Assembly (NCBI GenBank): GCA_964019165.1
Contig: OZ025276.1
Location: forward strand, 6,137,840 to 6,201,839
DNA length: 64,000 nucleotides
From: Mastigias papua
Taxonomy: Eukaryota > Cnidaria > Scyphozoa > Rhizostomeae > Mastigiidae
Direction: 5' to 3'
Part shown: positions 37,208 through 49,073 of the stretch, piece by piece
Layout: every line of letters begins with the position of its first letter
Position numbering within the stretch: the first letter of the stretch is position 1
Notes under the pieces: generated by a model
What the model was told of the DNA's origin: nothing
Database searches by the model: none
The model's input: only the letters and a program-made list of their open reading frames with translations
Program-made: the position numbers and the translations under genes

Positions 37208-39257
37208 CATAAAATTGAGGAGTTGTGGGGATGTTTTTCATGGTGATCTAATTCACTAACTGATACGGTAATAGAAACCAACAGAGCTATTTTCAAAAGT
37301 GAGAAAATATTTTGAATTTAACTTCAGAATCAAATATAGTTTTGTAAACATCAAACAAATTTTCTACTGGCAACATACTACCATGTGATCAACAGTGCAA
37401 CAAATATCAAAGGATATACTAGTTTGTACCTTCTGACAATGACCTATGAATTGACCATTCCTATTCATGGAACATTCAAAATTATGATACTCCTATATTT
37501 GTAATGGGGATCTTGTACAAAATTAACTATAGGTCATATTGTAATTTCTGTTTTTCTTTAGGTGTAGGGCAGGGACATATCAATGCCATCAAAAGGAATA
37601 AAATGAAGCCCAGAGGAAGCACCATATGAAATTCCCAAGGGTCATTTTCAGTCCTTCAAAGTCTCATGCATTCTGCTCGAGACATAAACTTTGAACTGTT
37701 CTTACATAATTTTCATGCATTTTACAACACTATACATTTAATGCATTACATTTACATTTTTACTGATGAATCAAGATCTTCAGTGAGATAAATATGTAAA
37801 CAGTAGCACATTCTGCCCAAAGTTTTAATGATAATAATCCACAACTAATAATAATGGTTGTAAAACCCACAAAAACTTTCATCAAATAATATTCTCCATA
37901 AAAGTATAGAAACATGTGTTAAGACAGACTGTTAGTTCTACAAGCAGATATACTGTGAATATGACTTTATGACATTTTCTACCTTTTCAGGTGAGTCGTT
38001 TGACCACCCCTTAGCAAAATTGGAATCCCCACCTTACTGAATTTCTCATTCATTTTTAACATTTAAACTTGACAGTAATGTATTTTGGGGGTAGAATTAC
38101 CACATGACTCCCTTGACTGGCACATGAGAGTAGCAAGCAATAGCAGTCCAAAGTGGTAGGAGCCATGACCTCCCAAACAATAACAATCCATCATAATTTT
38201 ACCAAAGGCATGCCACAGCCAGGGGGTTGGAGGGACTGCAGCCCCCTCACTTTTCTGCTAATATGTGATGTCAAGATTGAGGCATTCGATCCAAATAGAA
38301 AGTAGATTTCATTTCTCCAAGTTAAAGTTCACTCACCATCAAGAAGTACCAGTGGCAGAGTCATCATGACCTAATGGAAAATACCCCCAAATATTTCAAA
38401 ATGTGGTGCTATAGGCTGGGCCAAAAATCTCATAAAAATGAAAAGTCAGGGAAGGGTCTGTGTTCTTGGTCACCTAGTGCTTAGCATGATCTCATTGCTC
38501 TGAAAACTTATGTCTCTATCAGTCTACATACATGATCCAGCAACAATCCTTACAGAGTCTAGCAAAGAGGTCTATTCAATTTTCTCACAAACATTTCAAT
38601 GATTAAATCTGCCATTTGTCTGGCATCTGACATTTTTTTCAGGGGCTCCACCCCTGACCACCTATTGCCTCTCCACTACTGCCATTATATGGACTGCAAC
38701 TCATCCCCAGCCGCCCCCCCCCCACACTCAAAATATGATCCGCTCCGGCGTCCCAGTACCACCCCTTTTGAGCAAATATATCATTTTACCTAAATTCCCC
38801 GTGTTCATTGCTTGATCCGCCACCGATAACAAGTTCCCTAACGTGTATAATAGTAGAATGCCAAATCCTCGATACAATCCATCTATGTAAGACAGAATTT
38901 CTCCCTGTGCACAACAAAAATTTATGAAATTAAATCTTACAGCTGGTCTTTAGATATGTGGTAGCCGGTCCGTATGATCTCATCCATGTACAGGGATATT
39001 TGATTTCGGAAGTTACAGCACATCAAGATGCCTTCGAATGAACATTTTGAAAGTCTGGGGATACAAGATAAGGCCGTTCACAATCACTTCGATTCATGAC
39101 ACATGCACTCGCTACTCTACGCTTACAAAAATCAATACCCTCGTTTTCATGTCGTGTGCTTGGCGGCAAAAATGTAGAATTAGTGCTTGTCGGTAAGTTG
39201 ATCGCAAGACAGCACTAACATGTATTTCCACCAGACTTGTCACGGCCAGGGGGGACT

Positions 39258-39657
39258 CCCAGGGGGGTCACTTGAACATTTTGCATACGGGGGGTCCATC
39301 CACAATTTCCCAAATTCACCTAAAAGTATCAAATAAAATTTCACAGCCCCAGAAGTATCAACTAAATATTTTTGATGAGACCCAAAGATATCAAAAATAC
39401 TGATGATCAATGGATCGTGAAAGCCTCATTTTTACTGATGTTGAAAGAAATCCTAACTGTCTTTCATCTGTATGTGTTGGTTGAACCCTAAAGTATTAAA
39501 AGTCCATATTTTGTATATCAACTACCCATAAGTATCAGGAAGACATAATTTTAAATCAGCTACCCATAAGTATCGGATAACAAAGCAATTTCGCAATTTC
39601 TTACCCAGAAGCATCGGATGGACCCCCCGTATACAAAATGTCCAAGTGACCCCCTGG
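39258..39657. mobile_element. TIR element with G-rich ends
   Basis: The left end CCCAGGGGGGTCACTTGAAC and the right end read inward, CCCAGGGGGTCACTTGGACA, are inverted repeats that continue to GGGGGGTCCATCC, about 43 bp in all. The interior has several AAGTATC words and no coding frame. ACT occurs on both sides as a possible 3-bp target copy, but this is uncertain. Confidence 0.65.
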
Positions 39658-40049
39658 GGGGACTATAGGGACCAACAGCTCCCTCTGATATCTTTGCACG
39701 ATTTATCGGATTTTCCGCATTTGTCAGAACATTTGCAAAATACTAGCTTTATATTAAAACATGAGCCAAATGGATTTGTGAGGGGATTTCTTCCTCGCCC
39801 CCTAATTCTGGAGGCCCACGACGCCTCAGACTACTATGAATGGATTTTCAATTCACATCGTTTAGTTTGCTGTAGAAGTACTGCCTAGGCTACGGCATTT
39901 CTGAATTGACCACTATTCTTTAGGTGGGTAGCACAGGCATCCGAGCATATTTTGCACAATTTTTTCTTGCAACTTTAGTTGAAAATTTTCTCATTCAACA
40001 AACGATGGGGTTCAAAAGGGTGTGTCTGGTGATCCTACATGCGTAACTG

Positions 40050-41669
40050 ATGGCTCGTTTTAAGTTGACTAAGGAGAAAGAAACAGAGGCCGAAGAGTCT
40101 TTAAATGCATTCAAGCTAACAAAAGTTATTTTGGAAGCAATTGAAATCATTCGAGAACGAAGTAAACGCCAGATAAGGACTCCGTGACAGATTTTATCTG
40201 CTCGAAGCATGGCCTAGACCAGCCTGGCCTAGACAAAGGCGAATTCATTGATACCATAGATGGCCTGCTACTTTCTGGAATGATTGTTGCAGGAACAACA
40301 AGACGTAAAGAGTCTTATTTTATTAGCGAAAAAGCCAAATTAAAAATGAAATATGATATAGGGGATACTGGTCCACCTGTAGAGTCTGGATTGCAACTGG
40401 CAACTACAGACTGTACGTCTTCTAACGGTACAGCTTCTCCCTCAATTGTTCATAAAAAGACGAATGATTGCAGCATTATTGCGATCAGTGAAGTTAGTAA
40501 GCCAAACTATTCCAATATCACGCACTCTCGTTCAAATTCATCGAAGATTTTAGACAGGACTAGTTTCATCACTCGCTTAAGTGAAATAAGCTCATGCGAT
40601 GATGTTGATTATGAAGCTATTCCGCGTATGGATATAAATGAATTTGCACATGTTATCTTGCAATTAAGTAACTAACTACAACTGGAAAGACAGCGATGCG
40701 ATGATCTAAAAATGAGAATTTCAGCTTAAAAACTAAATTACTTCAGTACAAACACATATCGACAAGAGGGGATTGTAGAGAGATGGTAGCTGACACCTCT
40801 GGGAGTACTAAATTGAAAGCAATTGAAAAGATTCAAGAGCAATGGGTCACTTGCTTAGACGAAAGGAGAAAGAAGTATGAGCAGCATAAAATTGCCAGCA
40901 AACTAAACAGCTTAAACAATAAAAATCAAAGTTCAAAGGAAAGCTTATCATCACAGTTACACAACAGACCTGCAACCACTGAAGAAAGGGTTGTTAAATG
41001 TGCATGTGCTGCTAGGGAAATACGAACTACAAAAGTCAATCAACCACTCAAACGATGCTCTGAAGTTAAGTTAAACAGTTTGAAAGAATCTCACCTAACC
41101 AATTCTGATGGGCAAATGAATGGAAATATAAAACAAACATACGTAGAGCAGGAATCCTATTCATGGAAAAAGGGGACTGTCCTTATCCTGGGGGATAGCA
41201 TGCTGCACGGGACAGATGAAAAGAAACTGAGCAAAAATGGTTTGCTGAAAGTTTGTTTTTTCCCGGGTTCCACTATTAAAATGAATAATTTTTATATGTA
41301 GCCGCTCTTATGCAAAAGGCCTATCAAAGTGATTTTACATGTAGGAACAAACGATGCTGCTATTAAAGAATCCACTGTATTCTTCATCTGACAGTATTCT
41401 TTATGGACTATTGGAGATAAAGAAGGAAACTGAATCAAAATTGCCTAGGGCAACCGTGTTGCTTTCTACCCCAGTGTACAAGAACAGATCAGGTGCGGTC
41501 ATGAAAGGTTGTTGCTGCTATAAACAAGAAAATTCGCTGCCTTGGGCTGAACATCGTGCACAATAATAACTTAGGCTTAAAGGAAATTGGTCGCAAAGGA
41601 CTGCACCTGAATGGTAACGGAGTAAGTAAACTCGCTTCCAATCTAGCTGCAAAACTATGTAGTTTTTAA
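40050..41669 (+). pseudogene. LINE C ORF1 with SGNH esterase domain (broken)
   Basis: Starts MARFKLTKEKETEAEESLNA, shifts frame near 40184 and again near 40680, and is rich in Lys, Ser and Asn up to about 41150. Then it shows SGNH hydrolase blocks: VLILGDSMLHG (block I, Ser), HVGTNDA (block III, Asn) and GLHLNGNG (block V, His, but the usual Asp three residues before it is not seen). It ends NLAAKLCSF. ORF1 esterases occur in CR1/L2-type LINEs. At least three frame changes make it nonfunctional. Confidence 0.8.
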
Positions 41670-41715
41670 TACGAAAAATAGTATTTGCTCTGACTCGTTA
41701 CATCAGCATCTAGGC

Positions 41716-44617
41716 TTTAAAAGATGATTTACAATTGCTTCTCTAAATGTAAATAGGCTCCGTAGCCATCGTGAGGAGATTCAACTGCTACTTAGGGATC
41801 ACGATATACAAATAATCGCCATAAATGATACTAAAGTAGATTCTAGCTATTCCACACAACTCACTAGAATTAATGGTTTCCAGCATGAGCGTAAGGATAG
41901 GACGTCCCATGGAGGAGGCGTAGCGATCTATATTAAGGATTCCATTAAGTACAAGCTGCGAAATTATATTCCTGATGTAACCTTGAATTGATCTGCGTAA
42001 AAATTTTACCTCCCAAAGCTAAGCCCTATTTCCTCGTAGCCTGGTACCGACCACCTAGTGATCTAGTTGACTCTTTCAACAAGCTGGAACAAATTCTATC
42101 TTTCTTAGACAAGGAAGAAAAGGAAGTAATTCTACTTGGCGATACAAATTGTGATCTTACAGTGAAAGAAGGTATCACATTGGATAGCAACGCTAAACAT
42201 CTTCCAGATATTTACGACCTTTTCACTTATCAGCAGCTCATTACAGGACCAACTCGCGTCACCCCAAATTCATCTTCTATTATTGATCATATTGCTACCA
42301 CAATTCCAAAGAACATAGTAAAATCTGGGGTATTCCCAATTTCTTTGAGTGACCATTTCATGGTCTAGTGTGTAAAAATTTAATGAACAAATGTTCCTAA
42401 TGGATGTTGCTAGTATTAATTGGGTAAAGGCTCTTGGTCAAACTGATGACATCAACGTACTAGTGAGCAACTGGTCCAAACTCCTTTCATCGGTCATCGA
42501 GAAACATGCCCCTGTTCAAAAGATGCGGGTCTCGGACAAGTATTGCTCCTGGGTTAATGCTGATCTTAGGGCACTTATAAAGTCCAGAGATAAGCTAAAG
42601 CTAGCTGCTTGCAAAAGTAAGTCAACATTATTAATAAGCTCTTGCTGACAACTAAGAAATAAAGTCAATAGTCTTAACACAAAACTCAAGAGGCAGTACT
42701 TTTCAGCTAGAGATTCAAAGTTTAAAGTAGGCAGGTCACACGTGCCGCGAAACGCACTGAAATCGGAAGAATATTGCATGATTGTTTTATCTTTGCTTCC
42801 CTTACACCTCCAGTTCTCGCAAATCTATCAAAATTTCAAAGTTTAAAGGTAATATGAAGGAGACTTGGAAAACTATAAACCTGCTTCTCAATAAAAGATC
42901 TAAATCCACTAACATAGAGATTCTTCGAGACCAAAATAAGACTATTTCCAATAATCGAGAAATATCCCAGTCTATGAATAGTTTCTTTTGTTCAATCGGT
43001 AAAGACTTAGCAAGTAATATAGACGGTGGATATGATCCTCAGCTTTTGTGTGACTACTTCCAAAATACCAAAATAGCAATGCTGCAAAATTTACATTTAA
43101 ATCAATATATGCTAAACAAATTATAGAAGCAACTGGTAAGCTCAAAACGTTGGGAACGACGGCACCTCCAGTTACTTCCTGAAACTGATGATACCTTTTG
43201 TTGAAGATTCCCCGGTATATTTATTCAACACTTCACTCGAAAGAAGTCTATTTCCTGACCTTTGGAAAATTGCTCGAGTTTCACCGATTTTCAAAGATGG
43301 TGATAAGACCGAAAGTCTAATTAAAGGACTATATCAGTACTACCCGTTGTCTCTAGGCTCTTCGAAAAACTTGTGTTCAAACAGTTGTACCAGTATCTGA
43401 ATGATAATTGTTTCATCACCTCTAACCAGTCTGGTTTTAGAAAATTTCATTCCACTATTACATGCTTGCTTAAGAACACGGATGACTGGTACAACGGGAT
43501 GGATACAGGTAATCTGGTGGGTATGAGCGTTGTAGATCTGAAAAGATTTTCGACACTGTCGATCATTAAATTCTATGTAGGAAACTGGAATCTTATGGCG
43601 TTCTTCATAGGGAACTGGCCTGGTTTGGATTCTACTTATTAGATAGAACCCAATACTGCAGTGTAAATGGTATCGACTAGCAAATTGAAATATCAAAGTT
43701 GGAGTGCCTCAAGGTTCGTGCCTTGGTCCACTCCGTTTTCTTGTTTACATTAATGATCTACCTAGAGCAGTAAATAATTCCACTACTTCTATGTATGCTG
43801 ATGACACGAGTCTGTGCTTGCAATCCAAGGATTTTATCCCGGCTAAATGAGGCTTTAAATGAAGATCTCACACGCCTAGATACTTGGTTGATTAGCAATA
43901 AACTGTCCCCTAATGTAGCAAAAACTCAATCAATGTTGGTTTCTACTAAAGCTAAAAGGAACGTTCTTAATATGTCCAACAAGAATCTACAAATAAAAAT
44001 ACACGGAACGGAGCTTGAGGTTTTGAACAAACTTAAGTACCTTGAAGTTCAGGTAGACAACAGCCTTAATTGGAAGTGTCAAGTCCAGGCTGCGTCTTTA
44101 AAAGTTTCTAGAGGGCTTGGACTCCTAAAACATGCTAAGAAATTTTTACCTTTCTCAGCCTTAACAAACCTCTATACTAGCATACTAGAGCCCCATTTCC
44201 GATATTGCTGTTCTGCATGGGGCTGTGCAGGTACAACTCAGATTAATCGTTTGCAAAAGCTACAAAACAGGGCTGCTAGAATTGTAACAAACAGTAGTTT
44301 TGACACTCCCAGCAATCTATTAATTGAGACACTTGGGTGGAAAACTATCAATGAGCTAACTGATACCGAACCAAAACTACGGTTTTTAAGAGCTTGAATG
44401 AACTTGCTCCTCTATATTTACGCAGTTTGCTTATGAAAAATTCTCAAATTACCTCATATAAGCTGCGCAATACGTCAACAGATCTTAGGTTACCAAAAAA
44501 AGCACAGTTAACGGTAACAAATCTTTTTCATTTAGAGGTGCAAAACTCTGGAACAGCCTCCCACCCAACTGCAAGCAAGCAATCTCCCTTAGAGCTTTAA
44601 AGCATGCTAGTTTTTAA
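41716..44617 (+). pseudogene. LINE C ORF2, endonuclease and reverse transcriptase (broken)
   Basis: The endonuclease runs from FTIASLNVNRLRSHREE (about 41728) through GGGVAIYIKD, WYRPPSD, LLGDTNCDL and SLSDHFMV, where the catalytic His is kept. The catalytic Glu of the usual NETK block is Asp (INDTKVD). The reverse transcriptase runs from about 42860: IGKDLASNID, VPQGSCLGPL, then the YADD box at 43794-43805, ISNKLSPNVAKTQ, NRLQKLQNRAARIVTNSS and RGAKLWNSLPPNCK. Frame changes occur near 42368, 42650, 43130, 43400, 43800 and 44395. Confidence 0.88.
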
Positions 44618-44825
44618 TTCGTATTTCTTTTATATTTTATAATGTTTGTTTTTAAAGCTAATATTTGTATTTTGTATTTAAATTTTAAACTTTTTTAAAC
44701 TTTTTTAACTTTTATTTTCCATTGTATTATTGTATTTTAGATGGAGAGACCCTTGAAAATCAGCATCTTTGCTAAAGGGCCCCCCTCCGTAAAGAATTAA
44801 AAATGAAATCAAACGAATGAAATCA

Positions 44826-46620
44826 GCCTTCGACTTTCTTCAGAGCATTGTTTCAAGTAGGAGCCCTGCGTTCATTTAGTGCTAATTTCCATTAAAATGA
44901 AATATTAATGAAACAAATCTAAACAGTTAAAAAGGCAAATATAATCTCTCATCACTGGAGTCCTCAATAGAAATGACATCAGAAACTTCCAATTCACTTT
45001 AGTTGCTTGAATTATCTTTTGTCATTCAGTCAGTTATAGCATCACTAGAATCTTTATCACCTCCCCTTCCACTGCTATTTACAATGCTCAATGTTTCTAG
45101 GAGCATCCTCTCTTTCGTATCATAGTCTTAAATGATAATCTGCAGCAGATGTTTGTCGAACCTAAGGAAGCAGATCATCCAAGCTAATTCTTTTTCTTTC
45201 CACCCCTAATCAGCGTATGAGCCTTCTTCCCACGCAGGCCGTTGCTCTGGATCACTAATTTTATCATCAGCTGCACTTCCATCTCTTGCTTTTTCACTGT
45301 TCCTATGAGGGTTGTGCATTTATGGTGGAAACTGATCGGTCGCCCACAAACCAGACTAGTGCCACTTCCCTCTCTTGGAACGGTCTATCCACAGTCCTCC
45401 AAATCAAAGTAATTAATCATTTGTTGCCCACAACTAGATTTAACCATGTCATTCATAAGCTTCATAAGCTTGGTACTGAGCCCTTTTGATAACTTGAAGA
45501 ACAGAATCTGGATCAGGAGGCAAGGACATTGAGGATTTATCTTTCAGCAACCTAATTCTTGTGTCGATATGATCTCCATCATCCTTGCCAGTGTGGATTA
45601 CCAAATGTATGAACTCTGATATTTTCAAACTTTGATCTGCCAGCTTCTGGTCTTGTCCCAGTGACTCTAGTAGCCATAGTCTTGTTTGTCAGCCAAAATG
45701 TTCCTGAAAATGAGAAGCTTGCCAGTTTGATAGAAGTATGATGTGGTGTTAAAGCCAGTACGAAAAGCAGGACAAGCTAGGTAAATGTCGTTTCCCAAGA
45801 AATAACAAATGACACAAACTTCTGTATATTTTTCTATATCGTACATGAAAGACCATTCATCTTTTATGTTGTACTGTGAATATGCCTATGTCAACAACAC
45901 TAATACATGGCACCCTAGACGATATCGGTCTGTTCTCCTGGAGCCAAATGCACAAGTTTTGTATCAGCCTCTTTGTGGTTACATTCTTCTTCAACATAAG
46001 AAGTTTCCTGTCTTCTTCCACCTAATACTATAAATAGGGTGGACTGCTACTCCCGAGTGCAATATACGTAATTGGAAAATGAACAACTTCTGTCAACTTC
46101 AGTGACTTTGAGAAAATAATCCCAGTGCTTGGCAGTCGTCTGTAAAAATTTCCTGAGTTTTTGGTGCCTTCTTCTTTTTGATCCCAGTTCGCATCTTGTT
46201 TTCTTGATTGGTGCAAAGAAGTAGGCCATTCTATTTACCAGTAACTCTTCACTAAATGCTTGAGCTGTGCCATGCCAACCACGCCAACGAATTCTATTAA
46301 GCCTTGAAATATGTCTGATTCCTTGCACAGTTGCTACAAAGGACATAATCAACAAAGCATCTTTGAGATAACTCATGGTCAGTTCTGAATCATTGTCTTG
46401 TACGTATCGAAGGACATTATTTACAATATCCTCCAACTCTTGCAACTGCGTTAAATGCAGGAGAGTTTCAAGAGAATGGTTAACTCTCAAACTTGGTTCA
46501 CACTTGCGAAGCAAACGCTGAAGCAAACGAAATAAGCATGCACATAAGGGACTTTTCACGTTCAAGTTCCTCCTGCGCAGCTCATTTAGCTAGCTTCATC
46601 TCTTGCTTCACAAACGTATG
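44826..46620 (-). pseudogene. Decayed multicopy ORF with HEADT-like and TGCDTTS-like motifs
   Basis: On the minus strand, from 46565 downward, the frame reads VQGIRHISRLNRIRWRGWHG and VNRMAYFFAPIKK. Then near 45975 comes CNHKEADTKLVHLA, near 45740 FRTGFNTTSYFYQTGK (for the usual ALTGCDTTSxFxGKGK), and near 45500 SLPPDPDSVLQVIKRAQYQA. Multicopy proteins with these blocks in this order are common in cnidarian and other invertebrate genomes. They are usually annotated as uncharacterised and behave like mobile-element genes. Several stops and shifts show decay. The boundaries are approximate. Confidence 0.5.
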
Positions 46621-47870
46621 AACCATGCTTTAGTGATCTCATTGCCACTAACAAAGACGAGCTTAATTTGTTAAGGTCAGCTGGGAGGTTTTCAATTCCA
46701 TATTGAACGAGTGGATTAAAGCATTAAATCCCCTAACTTAGGTTGATTTCAAGAAAGGCCCATAGTCAATGATAATAGCTAATAATAGGTAATGTTTAAA
46801 GTGGGTAGCCTGTACTAATCGAGCTAAATTTCAATTTTTACAACAGGGCCCACTATAAATAAAAATTGGTTGTTAGTTAAAATACTTGAATTATAATAAA
46901 AAGAATCGTAAGAACCACTAATTACAATAAATATGGATTAAAAGTCATGGACATAAAAGTCTAATTAAAGTGCTGTTTTGAAAAGTAGCAAACTGTTCAG
47001 CTTTGTTGTTGATGCTGGTAATTGTCACCCCTTGACAACAGGATCCCAGCTTTTTGCCACCTTTAGAAATTTGTCTGCAGTACTTTATTATTGCTTTATC
47101 ATGTAGCTAAGGAGATATCTCTTGAAGTGTAGTTGATCTCAATTTTTGCCTTTACCAGACAGCTCATTCTTCCTTTGTGCACACATTTATCCACTTGATT
47201 CTGACCACTGTGATAACATAAGTCTACAATAGACCCTCAGGTTTGTGCCAAATGATTCCCCACGACTATGTTGCCACCCCTGAAATAGAGGCCTGGCTAA
47301 AGGCTAGTAACTTAAGAACATCAGTCTGGGAGGTGGTTCTGCTCTTCATCTAATGTTAATCTTACAACTCAGGAAAAGGAACCAATAACTTTCAAATCAT
47401 ACAGTGCATCACATTTCCATGTCTGCAGTATATACATGATGAAACGGAATTAGCACTAAATGGACTCAGAACTCCTACTTGAAGAAAATCAGGGATACCA
47501 ATGAAATGTCTTAGCTCCATAATTCGGCCAAATCCCATAATTTTGTATAGAATATGCTACACTATAGCGAAGCCAAATAACAACACAACTGTGTAGAGTT
47601 AGCTAACCCCTGAAGCTCTGAAGCTTAACTAGATTATATCCTTATGCCTGTACAATTTTAGGATATGGTTAACATGGTTGACATGACCTCTAATGGGCAT
47701 CCTAAAAATGTTATCAGATTTAACATTTGAAAAGATTAAATTTTATCTGATTGTGACCTACTATGTAATTGTATAAATCACTTTCATGTGACAATTTTTA
47801 AAACTGTCTCAACTTGCAATTCTGGTCCCTTATACCTAATCTGTGTGTGATCCATAAACCCAGACAACCT
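46621..47870. other. No feature recognised
   Basis: AT-rich intergenic sequence; no coding, RNA or repeat structure seen. Confidence 0.4.
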
Positions 47871-48235
47871 GGAGGCGCGGTGTCATGGGCAGTGGGAACT
47901 CCGGGGGGAGGCAGGAACAGCAGCAATTATTGCTGTTGTTGGTTGCTCTCTCGGCCGGAGTTTCTAATGTTCAGCATCAGGAGCCTCCGTCGCTGGTCTG
48001 GTGCCGGGTGTGGAACAGACTCCAGGATCTGTCAGTATCGTATAGTGTGTGTATCGTTCTGTGGGTGTGTATTTAGTTGAATTGTATGTCTTAATGTGTT
48101 GCCATGGGGTAGACATCGTCTTTTGCTCCCCATGGTATAGTTCCTTGTAGTATTGTATAGTAATTAGAGTATAGTAGAATGTAGCATTATATTGTAACTT
48201 TTTATATTGATATAAAAAAAAAAAAAAAAAAAAAA
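47871..48235 (+). mobile_element. GC-richer insert ending in poly(A)
   Basis: The block is visibly more GC-rich than its surroundings in its first half and ends in a run of about two dozen A. A 63-codon frame (47885-48076) begins MGSGNSGGRQEQQ and contains a leucine run like a signal peptide. Poly(A) suggests retroposition of an RNA, either a LINE 3' piece or a processed transcript. No target-site duplication was found. Confidence 0.45.
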
Positions 48236-49073
48236 TCTGTCATTCTAGAAAATGGAATTTCAGGTTACCCAGGCCCTTAGATTGTTATGGGGGAATCCCT
48301 GCCTACACTTTTCAACCTTTTCAGGGCACCTTTTTAACATTCACAAATAATGGTGGTCACATGACCCCAATTATCCCTGGCCCTTGCATCTCTGAATTTG
48401 GGGAATAAAACAACCAACAAATTGGGTCGATGTTGAAGTCCCTCATGTTTGACAGTAATACTGCAAGCAAACACATAATAACAGCAGTTACAAATAGAGG
48501 TCATTTTGATAAGAACCGTTCTTGACTGTAACAAAAAATCATACAACAGTAACTGTTGGTTTGTCAGGTTTAAGTCAAGAGCAGAAAAAGGAGCTAGGAT
48601 CTGTGGAGTTCATGATATAAACCTCTGAAGTATGCATATCCTACAGTTTCTCAACAACTAGCATTCATGATATACTACTGTCTACATGAAGTCACAAATC
48701 ACACATAATTAATTATTACTATCAAAGCCATGATCTGGACTAAACATCATGAACACAAATGCTTTGGCAGTGACACAACTGTAGGAAATGGGAAGCCTAA
48801 TAGCCTGTTACACAACAATGCTCCTTCTTTCTTCTATTGTGGATGCTGTTTGCAAAACAACACAAACCTACTTTTTGCATTGGCTAAGGCTGGTATGGAA
48901 TGGAAAGTGTGATTAACATTCATAAACATATGGGAATGATGGAGTAGAATATGCTGCATTTTATAAATTGGCTTCAATTTGACTCAGAGCAGAAGAAGCT
49001 CTGTAACTTGTTTTGCTGGCATATAAGGCTCCTCATACAAAAATAGAAGCACTTCATAATTTTCAAACAAAAC
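48236..49073. other. SAMM50 3' flank
   Basis: Nothing beyond the probable 3' UTR of SAMM50 at its right-hand end. No canonical AATAAA was seen within the first 200 bp after the stop on the minus strand. Confidence 0.4.

Larger units (their letters stand above)
40050..44825 (+). mobile_element. LINE C, near full length, inactive (CR1/L2-like)
   Basis: Two-ORF non-LTR retrotransposon. ORF1 (40050-41669) ends in an SGNH esterase-like domain. ORF2 (about 41716-44617) has an APE endonuclease and a reverse transcriptase. A 3' UTR follows, ending in short ATTAAAAATGAAATCAAAC-type repeats near 44825. All domains are in order but are broken by frameshifts and stops. The 5' boundary could lie up to about 150 bp further left. 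Related to LINE A. Confidence 0.88.

Noticed and set aside
38205..38830. A further hAT element suggested by GATCCGCCACCG at the right end
   Set aside because: No matching left terminus and no 8-bp target duplication could be found.
47885..48076. A real secreted 63-residue protein (MGSGNSGG...)
   Set aside because: It is inside a poly(A)-tailed insert, lacks supporting context, and its leucine run could be chance. Kept only as an observation.
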